Shown here piece after piece: positions 29,701-41,972 of a DNA stretch of 64,000 nt; the stretch's first letter is position 1, and the number at the start of each line of letters is the position of its first letter. The stretch lies in contig OY848924.1 of the NCBI GenBank assembly GCA_963693285.1, forward strand, positions 1,602,144 to 1,666,143, read 5' to 3'. Made by a program: the position numbers and the translations under genes. The notes beneath the pieces were generated by a model. That model was not told where the DNA came from and did not search any database. It worked only from the letters and a program-made list of their open reading frames with translations. The DNA is from Xestospongia muta (taxonomy: Eukaryota; Porifera; Demospongiae; Haplosclerida; Petrosiidae).

Positions 29701-32700
29701 ATACACTCACACTACCATTATTAACCTATATGACAAGTTACACCAAGAAGCACATAATAAAGGTCACATAGAACATGCTAATTTTGTGTATTAATTATTC
29801 ATGACTATTAATAATTGATTATTAATAAATATTGTCATTGATTGATGTAATGACAACAGGTTATGTTTGACACATTGTAGGCAAAATCAAAATTTGATTT
29901 TTAATTATATTTCTTGGAACATCTTTTGCCAAAAACATGTTATCAAAATATTGGACAGTTTGGATATGAGTGAGGTTGGTATCAATATTAAAGACAATAT
30001 TAAATGTCGTACTTCAAAGGAATAGCTAATAAGTAACTATAATATGACTTACACCATCTGTTGCATTTACGTCAGTGTGTCCCACTTCAATTAGTAACTT
30101 TAGAACATCAACATGACCCTCTCCTGCTGCATAATGTGCTGCTGTTTTACCAACCTAGAAAACAAAAGAGGAAAAGTTATTCAATTACAAAAATACAGGA
30201 ACTATCAAACAATAAACTATATAGTCAATATAACAGTCATCAATACAGATAATCATAGCTATTGTATTATCATGTCAATCCTGACGAATGACAGGGACAC
30301 AAAAAGGCATAAATCTAACTAAGATATTAAAATGAGTGTCAGTTTACTATAAACATTGTCATCAATAATAAACTAGGTCATTTAGGTCACAAACGTATCA
30401 TAACTACCATACTTATAATGATTATCAATTCTATTAACATGTTATAAATATTTAAACTTGACTTTATAACTACATTTAAAAGGTATAGGGTTTCTAAGCA
30501 TTATAACCAATGAGAAGATGTTCTATGGAGGTTTCATTATATTATGGAAGTTATATATTTGTCGCTACTAATATAAGATAAAGTGACCTTTTTAAATGTT
30601 ATGATAAAGTCATTTTTATATAATAACTAATAAACAGTTTTCTCTGTCCTGATTGATTATTAAAACATTATTTTTCTTTAATAACAGAACAGACAGTGGA
30701 TGTATCTAATGTACTCCATTTGAACTTAGTATAAATGAATTCTATTAGCCACACCTACTGATATGAAATATCATGTAACTATGTCTTCTCAATGTAACCA
30801 CAAATTTATTAGAATATCAATGTCTGTTACATAGTAATATATTAATGGTATAGGGAAGTTTAACATCTAGTGAGTAACACATATCCATGGATGACATAAG
30901 CTTATTCACCATCCATAATGTTTGCTCCATAATCCTATTGTCACTATAAAGTACATGTGATGAAATTAACAAATTACAACATTCACAGATATATTAATTA
31001 ATTTATAAAAGTTTAGTCATAACAAACAACTGGGACTACAGTATTATATTAATACGAGTACTAGTATAACAATTATAACATCTGGTCTAAAACAAGAGAT
31101 GATTAACACCTAATATTTGAATTATGACTATTAGTATTACTAATAGCCACACTATCTTTTAACCACACCTCTTGATAACATCCAGATAACTTCTTGTACC
31201 TGATTTACATGTCTAATGTATGGTACACCCCCTATCTCAAAATTAAAATGGAATGGTTCACTATTGGTTGTTCTTCCTATGTTCATTTGTTTAGGGTTTA
31301 TGCTTTGGGTACAAGTCTGTTAACAGCATAAAAGTATGGTATATTGCTAATGATACAATGCCTACAATTATCAGAACAGTGTGACACAAATGGCATAACA
31401 TACTAGTGGAACCTCTGTGAATACCATGATGTTTCCAACTATATGTACTACTATTATAACAGGCCACACCTACTGATACCTGACACTGACTATCTTTGTT
31501 AATCCTTTACTAACAAAAATTTGAACAACAGGTCAATATAGAAATTGCTAACAGCCACACCCATAACATTCTATATCTATTAAATACTGATTTAAATCTA
31601 GTAACATGTAGTAATCTATGCAAACAACATATACTGACCATGTCACAAATATTGGGATCTGCAATGGAGTTTAACAATAATTGTACGATATCACAGTGAC
31701 CTCTATTTGACGCTAAATGTAAAGCTGTTTTTTGATACTAGAAGAAGTACAAAAATATTTATTGTTGATTATAATAGTGTTAAATTTTATAGAAAATTAT
31801 AATATATACCAATAATAAAATTAAATGGACCACTTTTTAAAATTAAAACTGGAATAAAATTATAAAAATTGTCCTAAAATGCTTTTGGATGTATTGGTAT
31901 TGCAGTTGTTTTCTCTATTATTGAAAACTGAAGATTTCAAGTAGTTATTATAGAATAATAGAGACGTAAGGCTCACTACTGAATGTTTTTCCTATAGTAA
32001 CATTATAAAAGTATAGTATAATCCTAATGATACAATGCCTAGTATCATCAGAGCAATTTGACACAAATGGCACAACATACTAGCGGGACCTCTATGAATA
32101 CCAAGATATTTCCAACTATATGTACTACTATTATAACAGGCCACACCTACTAATACCTGACACTGACTATCTTTGTTAATCTTTTACTAACAAAAATTTG
32201 AACAAGAGTTCGATGTAGAAATTGCTAACAGCCACACCCATAACATTCTATATCTATTAAATACTGATTTAAATCTAGTAACATGTAGTAATCTCTACAA
32301 ACAATATACACGGACCCTTTCACAAATAGTGGGATCTGCATTAGACTTTAACAGTAGCTGTACGATATCATAGTAACCTTCTTCTGATGCTAAAAGTAGA
32401 GCTGTTTTCTGATACTAGAGGAAGTACACACGTATTAATTGTTGATTATAATAGCATTAAATTTTATAGAATATTATAATATATACCAATAATATAAAGG
32501 ATCAATCATTCAAATTTAAACAGGATTAAAATTATAAAAAATGTCCTAAGATGCTTTTGGATGTATCATAGAATAATAAAGAAGTATGGCTCACTACTGA
32601 ATGTTTTTCTATGCTCAAGAGTTTAGGGTTTAAGCGTTAACTGCAAGTCTAGTAACAGTATAAAATTATAGTATAATGCTAATGATACAATGCCTACAAT

Positions 32701-35700
32701 CATCAAAGCAGTTTGACACAAATGGCACAGCATACTAGTGGGACCTCTGTGAATACCAAGATGTTTCCAACTATATGTACTACTGTTATAACAGGCCACA
32801 CCTACTGATGCCTCACACTGACTATCTTTGTTAATCATTTACTAACAAACTTTTGAACAACAGGTCAATGTAGAAATTGCTAACAGCAACACCCATAACA
32901 TTCTATATCTATTAAATACTGATTTAAATGTAGTAACATGTAATAATCTCTACAAACAATATACACTCACAAAGTTGTCACAAAGATTGGGATCTGCATT
33001 GTAGTTTAACAACAGTTGTACGATATCACAGTAACCTTTTTCTGATGCTAAATGCAAAGCTGTTTTATGATACTAGAGGAAGTATACAAGTATTTATTGT
33101 CGATTATAATAGTATTAAATTATAAATTTAATACTATTATATTATAATATTATAATATTCATTCACTACTTTCAATACTCACATATATAGAATAATGTGT
33201 AATAACATACATTGACATTGTATACAAACCTAGTCCAAAACAACTTATAACTGTCTAATATGTAAAGTGTGTAAGTGAAAAATATAATAACTACAACTAC
33301 CACAAATATATTTGTTAATTTATAAAGGTTTACTGGTAAGAAAACAATATTAATACAAATATTGGTATAACAATTGTAACACCTGCTCTGAAAGAGATGT
33401 GTAATAATTTATTTTTGGATCATGACTACCATTATTATTAACTACATGATATGTAGGGCTTGTTTGTTTATTATTATGTAATGTATTTTAAAATATAACT
33501 CACAAGATATAAATTTGGTCATGTAATTTCTACAAACTTTCTTGTTTAGATTTGTATACAATATATCATTATTACACAGGACATGAAAACACAATAGGTA
33601 ATTAATGTTAAACTTGTGGATATGCAGGGTTTTCCTCACACAGTCATATGCTACATTTAATAACAAATGTGACTTTGATCTCTATCTTTAGTCTGTTCTA
33701 GATAAAGTAAACTTTATTATTTCTAACATAATTTCTATATACTTAGGTTCTAACTTTGTCTTTGATCTTATTTACCTTCATACTGTTCTAGACATCTTAT
33801 AAACATCTTTTAGTAGTTTTAAATATGTCTGCTTTTTCATTTAATATTAATAACCACAACATTTTTTAACCACACCTCTTACTAATAACAAAATAATACC
33901 AGGATTCTTTTAAGGATTACCTGCTATTGTTAGTCCACAAACTAAGTAGACTTCAAAGGTTAGGTTCATAGAATTTAATAATGGAAATGTTCATGTCATT
34001 TATGGGCTAACATTCACTGACTATGAATATCATTTACCAAAGACAACATTATATTAATAAATACAAATCTACTAGTTTATAAATAAAATAATAGTCTTTT
34101 GCTAAACTTGAATTTGGCAAAAAGTTGTACTAATAGTACATGGCCAGTAGGAAGTCTGCTAAAATGTCAAAATAGTGATATTAATGAAAGACGTGGGTCA
34201 AAAAATTCCTTGTTCATTAACATTGTATGACAATGTCAATAAAGTAAATGATAGGAAGTCTATGGAAATAGGAAAACAAAGATTAACTCCCTTCTAGATG
34301 AAACAATGTCTGAAATAGTGGGTGGGGCTAAATCTCTTCAGTACCTGTAATTGATCTCCTTTGTTATAGAATATATTACTTTAAAAAGTAAATACTAACA
34401 AACAACAATATTTTATTACTATTTAATCAGTGTACTAACCTTCTTATCACCACCACGATAATTATTGACATTAGCACCTGATGTAAGTGCTAGAGTTACA
34501 TTTTCAATATCATCATTTTCAACTGAAGTCAAAAGTAAGTCATCCTGTTAAAATAAATAATATATTATAACTGTGACATGTAACCACATATAATTAGGTA
34601 ATGTTTATAATATATCATAGCATATAAGATCACTATGTCCATGTCATCATATACAGTAAATATATTATTACATTTATCACTTACATTTAGAACTTCGTCT
34701 ATATCTCTTTCTCCAAATAAACATAAGAGCTTAACAATGTTATCATGACCATACCAGTATGCTATATGAAGTGGACTATGTCCCCACTATAAAATGAAAT
34801 AAATTGTTTAATAATAATAATAATAGATTAAACTTGATAAGTGGACATATATAGAAATATACATACACACATGGTCCAAAACAATCTTAGAACTGATCAG
34901 GTTTATTTCATGTAAGAACACATTAATGTTTTATATATTGTTTTACATAGTAGGTTTATTATATATTTTCAGTCATATTAGTAATTGTTATATATCGAAA
35001 AACAAATATAAACCCACATAAATTACATTGAAAATTAATTACATGGCATGTAAAAGTTAACTTAATTCTAATCATTACATTGGCTTTGACCTATATACTG
35101 TCCTACTAGACAGGTAGTACTACATATATGTACATGTAGTAGAGATAATAAATGAAATTATAAACTATATACAATACGCACTGACCTATACACACTGACC
35201 TTGTTGCAAACATTAGGATCTGCATTTGACTGCAGCAGAAATTGGACTACCTCAGTGTCACTATTACGTGAGGCTAAATGCAAAGCTGTATTATTATCCT
35301 GAATATAAAACAGCAAATAATGTGAATAAAAATATAAATACTACAGTAAAAGAATATAACTAAGTCTGGTAATCAGTTATAGTATTGTGATGATATCACA
35401 ACAATGTTGAACATCATACTATAGAGTTAGTAACAGTTTATATGTGTACACAGATGCAGCAATGACTTTGTTGATGACAGAATTAGTCTAATTCCTTGTC
35501 TATTACAGTAATACAACAACATTGTTTATTGTGGTATCTAGATAAAGTAAGTTCATAACATAGAAGTCAAATTATACATTGAACTGTGGATTCTTATTAT
35601 GTACTGTGGCTTTGAGTATCATACTTTGGTTTTCAATTGTTGGTATCTATACACAAACTATTTCAATGTACTAGTGTTTTCATCATCATATTGATTCCTA

Positions 35701-38592
35701 TATTACAATGTCATGACATATACAGTATAGCTCATTAGGTTTTGAATATTTCATGATAAAAATATTGAAAGTATTAAATCTTGTATATCTGACTTTTAAT
35801 GAAAATATTATATTGTTTTTTGAATAAAATTATGATTGTGAAATTAATGAGCTATCATTTACTAGAAAAATGTCATTTATTATAATAAGATATAACTTAC
35901 TCTATTTTGGTCTTTAGCATTCACATTATCATTTTTCTTTAAAGATTCTTTCATTACAACTACTAGACCTCTTATAGTAGCTGCTAAAAATATTTCATCC
36001 TAAGAAACCACAATAAGTAAATACAGATAATGTACAATATAATAAATATAACAGTATATACTAGGAATACACATGTACATAAATGTCACATGACCCAGAT
36101 TTCATCAACCAGAAGCTCCATTATTAACTATATATAAAGTACATGACCATGTACAGTGTTATATAACTATATCCAACATATTAAAGTACACTTTAATTAT
36201 CAATTATGATTTCAAGACATTAATACTAATATTCACAAATAGATTGATAAAGATCTCTTTTATGATGGAAGATTTGCATGCAGTGTTACCACAGGGTTAA
36301 GATGGGTAGCTAGTCAAAGACAATTTAGTCATTGTTTAGAAATACGTTCAGTCCAGTTTAATCTTCTTCTCAAAAAAATCTTGGAAACCCATTTACGCAA
36401 AAACTAAAGACTAAATATAAACCTGACAAATGTGATATACTAAAATCAACTCACTAAACCATTTTACACTCTCCTTGAGTAGGTGTTAATCATTACATAA
36501 GCTCTATTGAATTTTATTAATCATGAAATAAACATTCTTGTGGTTACAAGTTCTGAAACCAATTAATTACATACCTAAACATGACAGATATACAAACATT
36601 TACCTAGTGCTAAGACACTCAGTAATATATCTTGACTTTAATTAATGTAATTGTAAATGTTATATGAAGTCAATTGGTAACACTGTTGTATCTTAGTGTT
36701 ATATGATATGTTTTAAACTAATGATTTAATGATAGTTACTAGCTATAGAAACTAATATTAAAAGAAAGGTAGCGTGGAGATAAACAAAACATAGGTACAC
36801 AACAATTATATCAGTAAAGGTCATAATAATTATCCATTAAATGTATTGTTATGTGTATAAGGACTTGGGCAATAAATAGGAGACATTTTAATGTCAGTAT
36901 GTACATGTACATAATATCAACGTAACAATCAAACGCTTGAGTTATACTAAATATTGACCTCAACTACATACATGTATACACTTACATAATCAGGAGTAGC
37001 ACCTGCATTTTCTAAGAACTGGACTATTGTGTTATGACCTCTGATGTAAGCTATAGTATGAGGTGTTATTGGTATAAAATAATCACCTTTATGATCATTA
37101 ACCTATATAATAAACAAATATATTTTAATATATGAAATAAAATCCAATTATATATCTGTGTATACACAGTACAAGCTATTACTTTACATTGACATGTATC
37201 ATTAATTAAGACATTACTATCACACAATATAATGGATTTCATTCAATTTAATTATAAGACAATATTAAAAATACTACATGTAAAGATCATGTATGTTATT
37301 AATTGTGGATACTAATTCAGTAACTTTAACAAATAGAATAATAATTAATAAATTGTATAAATGTTGAAGTTTTTAATTAATATTTAGGTGTGGCTAAAAT
37401 GACTTAATACTCATTAAATCTACATAATTTAAATTAATTACTATAGTTAGTAGACATAAATAATAACAGTAGATTAAAGGGAAGTTAACAGGATCTTACC
37501 ACAATATGACATTTCAAGTTTGCTCCTTTCTGAAGGGCTTGTTCGACTTTTTCTAAATGTCCATCTTTAGCAGATTCCCAAAGTTCATAGTTCTATATAA
37601 TAATAAAACAAGTCATTACATTTAAAACTAGTAAATCATACACAACTACATGTATTACATGAGACCAATAAAACTATAGGACAGGTCAAATACACAATAC
37701 ACAAAGTGACACTATTTATATAAAAAGAACATGATGTAATTAGTATTATGTATATAACTAACAGAGACAATTAGACTATACTACAAATACAAGACTACAC
37801 TAACTAATAATAAACAGTTCAATGATCTTCTTTCCATTCTTTTGTTGCTAATATTTATTTGATATGTGATATGATCAAGTAATAGTAATAACTGGACATT
37901 ATTCAAGTATTAAAGTGAGTACTATGAACACATAGAGACAGGTCCATAGAATGATAGTAGATACAACCATTGTTTACATAACTATAAAATATAGTATTTA
38001 TCATGTGATAATGAACATGATCAGTTGTAAATTAATAAATATTAATAGTGTGAATAATTATAACAGATAATCAGATATAATGTCACCTAAAGGCTATAGC
38101 TTGTAATAAACTATCACTTAATGAACAACTTGAGTTATGAAGAAGCTGTGTAGTCTATTTCCAAGTAATCTTTTCGATTAATGTAAAAAAGAAGTACAGG
38201 AATTAAGAGAAACAATTTGACTGTTTAGCTACTTCCCAGTTCTCCACTTTATTAGTAATACTTTATAACATTATCAAAGAACTTATTACCTGAAAAATAT
38301 TCAATAATGGCAAGTGATGTTGAAATAAATTTATGAGGGAACATTAACAATATACTGTAATAGATTGAGTGTGAGAGCCATTTTGTCATGACTTTCTCTA
38401 GATATAAACCATACCATACTTAATAATAACATGTAATGTATTGATTGTACACTAACACATGTAGTATACTGGATTAGTGATTAATATACTTACAATATCC
38501 CATTGCTCTCGCTTTGATAGTTCTTCATCTGATTGCTCTTCTTCTGACAGCTCTTCATCCAAAAGCTCTTCTTGTGACAGTTGAGCTGCCAT
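23422..38592 (-). CDS. Ankyrin-ROC-COR-death-CARD-like protein (DAPK-like ROCO, no kinase)
   Basis: Nineteen exons join in frame: 38494-38592 (start MAAQLSQEELLDEELSEEEQ), ankyrin exons 37500-37592, 36986-37102, 35901-35999, 35200-35298, 34685-34786, 34440-34544, 32971-33072, 32316-32414, 31639-31737 and 30053-30154, ROC-COR 25803-27872, 25561-25669, death 25186-25458, linkers 24911-24973, 24793-24846, 24490-24563 and 24024-24093, and CARD-like 23422-23765 ending at a stop. Total is about 1,380 codons. The order ankyrin, ROC, COR, death is that of DAPK1 without its kinase. ROCO GTPases act as nucleotide-dependent dimers, and death/CARD folds recruit partners. The protein lacks a signal peptide and membrane segments, so it is expected in the cytoplasm. 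The ankyrin repeats would sense or bind the ligand. Assembly is by eye, but every junction is GT/AG and phase-consistent. Confidence 0.88.
23820..24600. repeat. Linker/CARD duplication block C
   Basis: Together with the CARD exon to its left, this block holds linker exons 24024-24093 (QHSTNELSSEHKADTLPSDT, identical to block A) and 24490-24563 (ECDKESSAPDSTEGSISKDL). It retains full synteny with block A. The spacer between the two linker exons is shorter than in A. Confidence 0.88.
25186..25458 (-). CDS. Death domain exon of the ROCO protein
   Basis: The exon reads EESPKKDDLLKLLCRIRNRW, YTIGECLGIESGDLDSLNTS, IKLSKVLRLWMERMTKP, VTWNTILEVIGSPPIENKS and VVMEIEKFLE. The RW..IG..LGI...L.S.. start, L..VL..W and TW..IL..I. 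are textbook death-domain positions. It follows COR directly, as in DAPK1. Confidence 0.9.
25803..27872 (-). CDS. Giant exon: last ankyrin repeat, ROC GTPase and COR
   Basis: The 690-codon exon begins with RGDSPLHLACANSKVDVISY (ankyrin). ROC follows: P-loop FFCGNMSAGKSSLAQC about residue 75, G3 NLYDFAGHQEYYSS about 130, and G4-like VIVVGSYADKF about 200, where ADK replaces the NKxD consensus. COR occupies the rest, with ILSDKGLVLFLKNKIVSNSW, FPALITAEPPSNLN, GWCLYCPNPFQFLSVRFLHV and LLLRLAYSDYCPTC. No kinase follows. The exon is intronless while the rest of the gene has exons near 100 nt, so it may derive from a retro-inserted or intron-poor ROCO ancestor. Confidence 0.92.
29196..29402. mobile_element. 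MITE, 207 bp, with inverted ends
   Basis: The left end GAAGTTCTGGGTGCTTCTTG followed by GTATAACT mirrors the right end AGTTATACCAAGAACCATCC followed by GAAGTTC. Inside are two inverted/direct copies of ATGATGACATCACTATGTGT and a TTTAGGGTTTAGGGTTTA tract. It is a member of the family also seen near 1988, 29590 and 47200. Confidence 0.78.
29590..29765. mobile_element. Second MITE copy or fragment of the same family
   Basis: The segment carries ACACATAATGATGTCATCAT, AAGTTATACCAAGAAGCATC, CCCTAAACCCTAAACC and a final AAGTTACACCAAGAAGCACA. Order and orientation differ from the 29196 element, so it is either a rearranged copy or two nested fragments. Confidence 0.6.
30053..37592 (-). CDS. Ankyrin-repeat exons of the ROCO protein
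   Basis: Ten exons of 93 to 117 nt, each about one ankyrin repeat and each in phase 0: 37500-37592, 36986-37102, 35901-35999, 35200-35298, 34685-34786, 34440-34544, 32971-33072, 32316-32414, 31639-31737, 30053-30154. Clear repeats are DNNTALHLASRNSDTEVVQF, YHKTALHLASEKGYCDIVQL, YQKTALHLASNRGHCDIVQL and VGKTAAHYAAGEGHVDVLKL. The one-exon-one-repeat phase-0 design allows insertion, deletion or skipping of a repeat without a frameshift. The three at 31639, 32316 and 32971 are recent duplicates. Confidence 0.9.
31240..33080. repeat. Three tandem units of about 660 bp, each with one ankyrin exon
   Basis: The marker TTTCCAACTATATGTACTAC recurs at about 31433, 32110 and 32764 (spacings 677 and 654). 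Each unit contains AACAGGCCACACCTACTGAT, GCTAACAGCCACACCCATAA, TATCTATTAAATACTGATTT and an ankyrin exon. A more diverged relative lies at 28880-29020. Unequal crossing-over in the ankyrin region is the simplest explanation. Confidence 0.92.
33081..34439. other. Intron within the ankyrin region
   Basis: This is AT-rich intron between exons 34440-34544 and 32971-33072. Around 33300-33440 it resembles 31000-31150, indicating that an older duplication was larger than the three tandem units. No coding potential is seen. Confidence 0.6.
38494..38592 (-). CDS. First coding exon, acidic N-terminus
   Basis: The exon reads MAAQLSQEELLDEELSEEEQ, then SDEELSKREQWDI, and ends in phase 0 at GTAAGT. I chose this ATG because it is the first after a CTATGATAG-type acceptor at about 38647 and is followed by an unbroken frame into the first ankyrin exon. 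The EELLDEELSEEEQSDEELS stretch is a short acidic repeat. Confidence 0.75.
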
Positions 38593-39821
38593 TGCCAGGA
38601 GGGGCTGGCAGCCCTTGGCTGGTACTGTTAAGTTGATCTAGTTCTATGATAGAACATTAGATATCAATGTACATATATCAGTTATACTATAATGTATTAT
38701 ATATATCACTTTATATAACAAAGGCAATAAACCGTATGATCTTCATTTATTGTCATTGTACAATCATATACAACATGATCATGTCAACATCATCTCAAGT
38801 ACAATATCTTAAACATTGAAACAAATAAAGAGACTTTTTTCAATCATAGAGAGTTAAAAAGTTGGAACTCCAAAAACAAATGAACATAGCTTGTGTTTAC
38901 ACAGCCTTAACTCTTCTATCTTTGTAATTGTCTTATATACTCTCTTGTTATCAGAACTAGCTAGAAATACACTAAGTCATAGAAAAGAATGTACTTCCTC
39001 TTCAATCAAATGTCATAAGAAGTAACATATCTCGTGTATGTAGTCAACAAGTAAACACTGTAGTACTGCAAGTGTTAACATGACCCATGACTCATATTAT
39101 CTACATACAATACTACTAATTAACTTCTACTGTTATTACTTACCAACTTAGTCACTGGTGCACAGCTTCTTTAACTCTGTTGAAGTTATAAGTGCAGCAG
39201 CACATTCCTCAGGTACTAGATAACCACGCCTTATTAAATATTTGTGGTTTCAAGTAGTTTTGATAGGGTGGAGCTGCAGTTGCTGTTTGCTGTATACTGA
39301 AAACTTACAACAACACTGTGTGTAGAACAGAACGTTCCATCCGTTTAGTTAATATATTATAAATGATAGCCAATTAATTCCTTTCAAAATACTTTGTTTA
39401 ATTAATTGTAATAAATTACTTCTTATATTTTAAGAACAAAATTTTTAGCATTAATTTGTTAGCATAAATAATCAATAAAACTAGCACCACAGTCACTGGC
39501 ATCCAGCAATACTTGTCCTTAATTCCTTATACTAGATTGTTTTGCATACAAGTCTAAAAAAGTTAGGTTATTATAAATATTTATATGAATTTTATTACTG
39601 AATTGAAACAGGTAGTTTAAGTTCACCCCACAGTGATAAGTTTAACATTCTTATATACAAATATAAACTCATAATGGTTTGTCATATACAAAGATGACAC
39701 CATCATTCAATGTGATTTCTTAATATACATCATTACAATAGTTTACATATGAAGTCATAATAACCAACATTAAAAGGAAATGTACTAAAAAATGAACAAA
39801 TGGTCTTATTTGAAGACACAC
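38593..39821. other. Upstream region and candidate non-coding exon
   Basis: A 5' leader of about 55 nt (38593-38647) precedes the start codon after an acceptor. A GTAAGT donor on the minus strand at 39143 suggests a non-coding first exon at about 39144-39215 (CACTTATAACTTCAACAGAG). If so, the promoter is near 39220-39400. The rest is AT-rich with no coding signal. Confidence 0.4.
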
Positions 39822-40140
39822 CTACATCAAAACAACTGACAATAGTATTTGTACTAACTTGACACACTTGAATATCATATTGTTACTTACATTCAAAGTC
39901 TCCATAGCCAATAATAAGAGGAAATATACTAAAAATGAAGAAATGGTCTTACTGCTGGGCGAGGAAGACACGCCCACATCAAAACAACTGACGATAGTAT
40001 TTGCACTAACTTGACACACTTGAATATCATATTGTCGTTTACATTCAAATTCTCCATAGCCAGCAATAAGAGGAAATGTACTAAAAAATAAAGAAATGGT
40101 CTTATTGCTGGGCGAGGAAGACACGCCCACATTAAAACAA
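39785..40140. repeat. Tandem repeat of about 150 bp, 2.3 copies
   Basis: The marker AAATGGTCTTA recurs at about 39799, 39943 and 40095. Units share CATCAAAACAACTGAC, CTAACTTGACACACTTGAAT and TCCATAGCCA. Units 2 and 3 include CTGGGCGAGGAAGACACGCC CAC, a small hairpin with GGGCG and CGCCC arms. Frames on both strands stay open across units, but they overlap and have no known domain. Confidence 0.8.
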
Positions 40141-40977
40141 CTTGACACACTTGAATATCGTGATCATCCTGACGTCATTAGACGATTTGGGTGGGGCTTC
40201 ATCCTTTCCAACTACAGGGGCTACCTTCAGACTCCTTATGCAGACGTAAATGTATTTAATTATAATTACTTTGACAAGCATAGTTTAACTCTGCTTTGGA
40301 TCTGGTTAGACTCTGCAATTGAAAACAGTAACATTGCTTTATTTATTTTAAGAGGAATGGTTATTATGAGTCCCCCTCTCTAAATCTGATAATACTAGTC
40401 TGATATCTATACTAGACTTGACTATTAATGATTTTATGTCAATTTTTATATCACAGAGATTGTCATTAGACCTCCATAGGATGGTACTGAGTGTAAGAGG
40501 TAGTGTCTATATTCATTTATACATTGTATGTCATAATGTATGACACAAGTGACAGGACAGTTACCAGTTACATATGTCCATCCACAGCAGATCACTCATT
40601 TGATTTTTACTGTGCATGCAATATGGACTCTACTACTAGCTAATCTCTATTGTGTCAAATATGGTCTGAAATATAGCTTTACAGTAACATTATACCTCAG
40701 TATCATGTATGGTTTAGTGACCAAAGCAATTATATAAATTATAATAGTGTAAATGTATGATTGAAATGATAATATGTTAGTTTGTAATACGAATTATGAA
40801 TATTTGCTAATTAAAATGTGTAAATGATGTTTACAAATAAATCATGTGATTCTGATATTTGTTTCATATACCTTCAGTAGAAGAGGCATCAGTTGTAACA
40901 GACCTTACAAATTGTACGGCTGGTAATGAACCATTTTTTGCTTCCTGTTCTCATCTGTGAAAAGCTGAAAACAGTTA
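40141..40977. other. No gene recognised
   Basis: Open frames at 40096-40383 (with FGWGFILSNYRGYLQTPYAD) and 40540-40737 (+) are not supported by any domain, splice context or duplication. The sequence GATCATCCTGACGTCATTAG at about 40163 contains a perfect TGACGTCA CRE-like palindrome, noted only as a motif. Confidence 0.4.
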
Positions 40978-41920
40978 CTACATGTCTATACAAGCTTCAG
41001 ACTTGGATTCTCTATGGCCATCAACAATGTCCTCTCCTTCTTTTATTGTTACAAGAGCAGCACCATCTATAAAGAAAAATATACTGAAGTATACTAGAGT
41101 ATACTAATTTTACATAAGAGTTTGCAGAACCAGATCTGCTTACATATCAATTAAACAGATGAGAACCACATTGATCAAATATATGTTTATTAGTTAGAAC
41201 AATTCATTCATAATTAATATGATAAAATATCTATCTCTCTATTTTATAAACAAATCATTCTGTCCATTTATAATCTGTCCATCATTACTAAAAATACTTA
41301 TCTCTCCATCATTTACTGCATGTATAAGTAATTTGTGTTCTCACTCATTTAACATTTAATCTATTTTTAATGTATTATTTCACAAACTATATAACCACAC
41401 ATCACTTCATATCTTCTACTACATATAATGTTTTTAATAACTCCTCCTATCTGATTGGTTGGTGGGTCCATCCAATTATGTAATATTAAGTCAAATATTG
41501 TACTTGACAACTTACCTTTAAATACACAACTCAACTATTGACCAGTAAGTATAATAAGGTACTAGTATCCATGATCACTTTCTTGTAGACCTGAGGAAAT
41601 TCAACAAGATTTAAAACAAATTAAATATAATCTCTCTTTGGTAATCTAGTTTAACTCATATACCTTTTTCCTAACTTTTTAACTAGTTGTTTAATGTTTT
41701 CAGCCTCCACCTAGAAAGTAGACACAGCAAAAATTAGGACGTTTATCAGATCAAAAATGAGTTTGGACTAGTTTGGTCCCACCTACTAATTAATTGCTAT
41801 GGATACATTTCCTAATTAGTGCTCACCAACAAAAACACGTGGATTCTCTGATTCTTTTTTAATACACGGCCTCCTCTAGCTATATCTGATCTACGTCTGC
41901 CATATCCTGGAGTTTTGATT
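40978..41920 (-). pseudogene. Small basic protein gene fragment, minus strand
   Basis: Candidate exons are about 41822-41910 (KTPGYGRRRSDIARGGRVLK then KNQRIHVFLL), 41665-41711 (VEAENIKQLVKKLGK) and 40978-41066 (DGAALVTIKEGEDIVDGHRE, SKSEACIDM, stop). Each has AG and GT edges. A middle exon near 41518-41589 (VYKKVIMDTSTLLYLLVNS) hits a stop in every frame. I do not recognise the family. The basic segment followed by a short amphipathic helix could bind nucleic acid or tubulin, but this is speculation. Confidence 0.4.
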
Positions 41921-41972
41921 CATTTAACATAAAAAGAAGGCAGAGATGAAGACACTGATAGTCCATTTAATG

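Larger units (their letters stand above)
27873..30052. other. Long intron with MITE insertions
   Basis: The intron lies between ankyrin exon 30053-30154 and the giant exon. It holds the MITE at 29196-29402, related fragments at 29590-29760 and a diverged copy of the AACAGGCCACACCTACTGAT intronic sequence (28900-29020) also found in the ankyrin tandem units. No exon is apparent. Confidence 0.65.
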
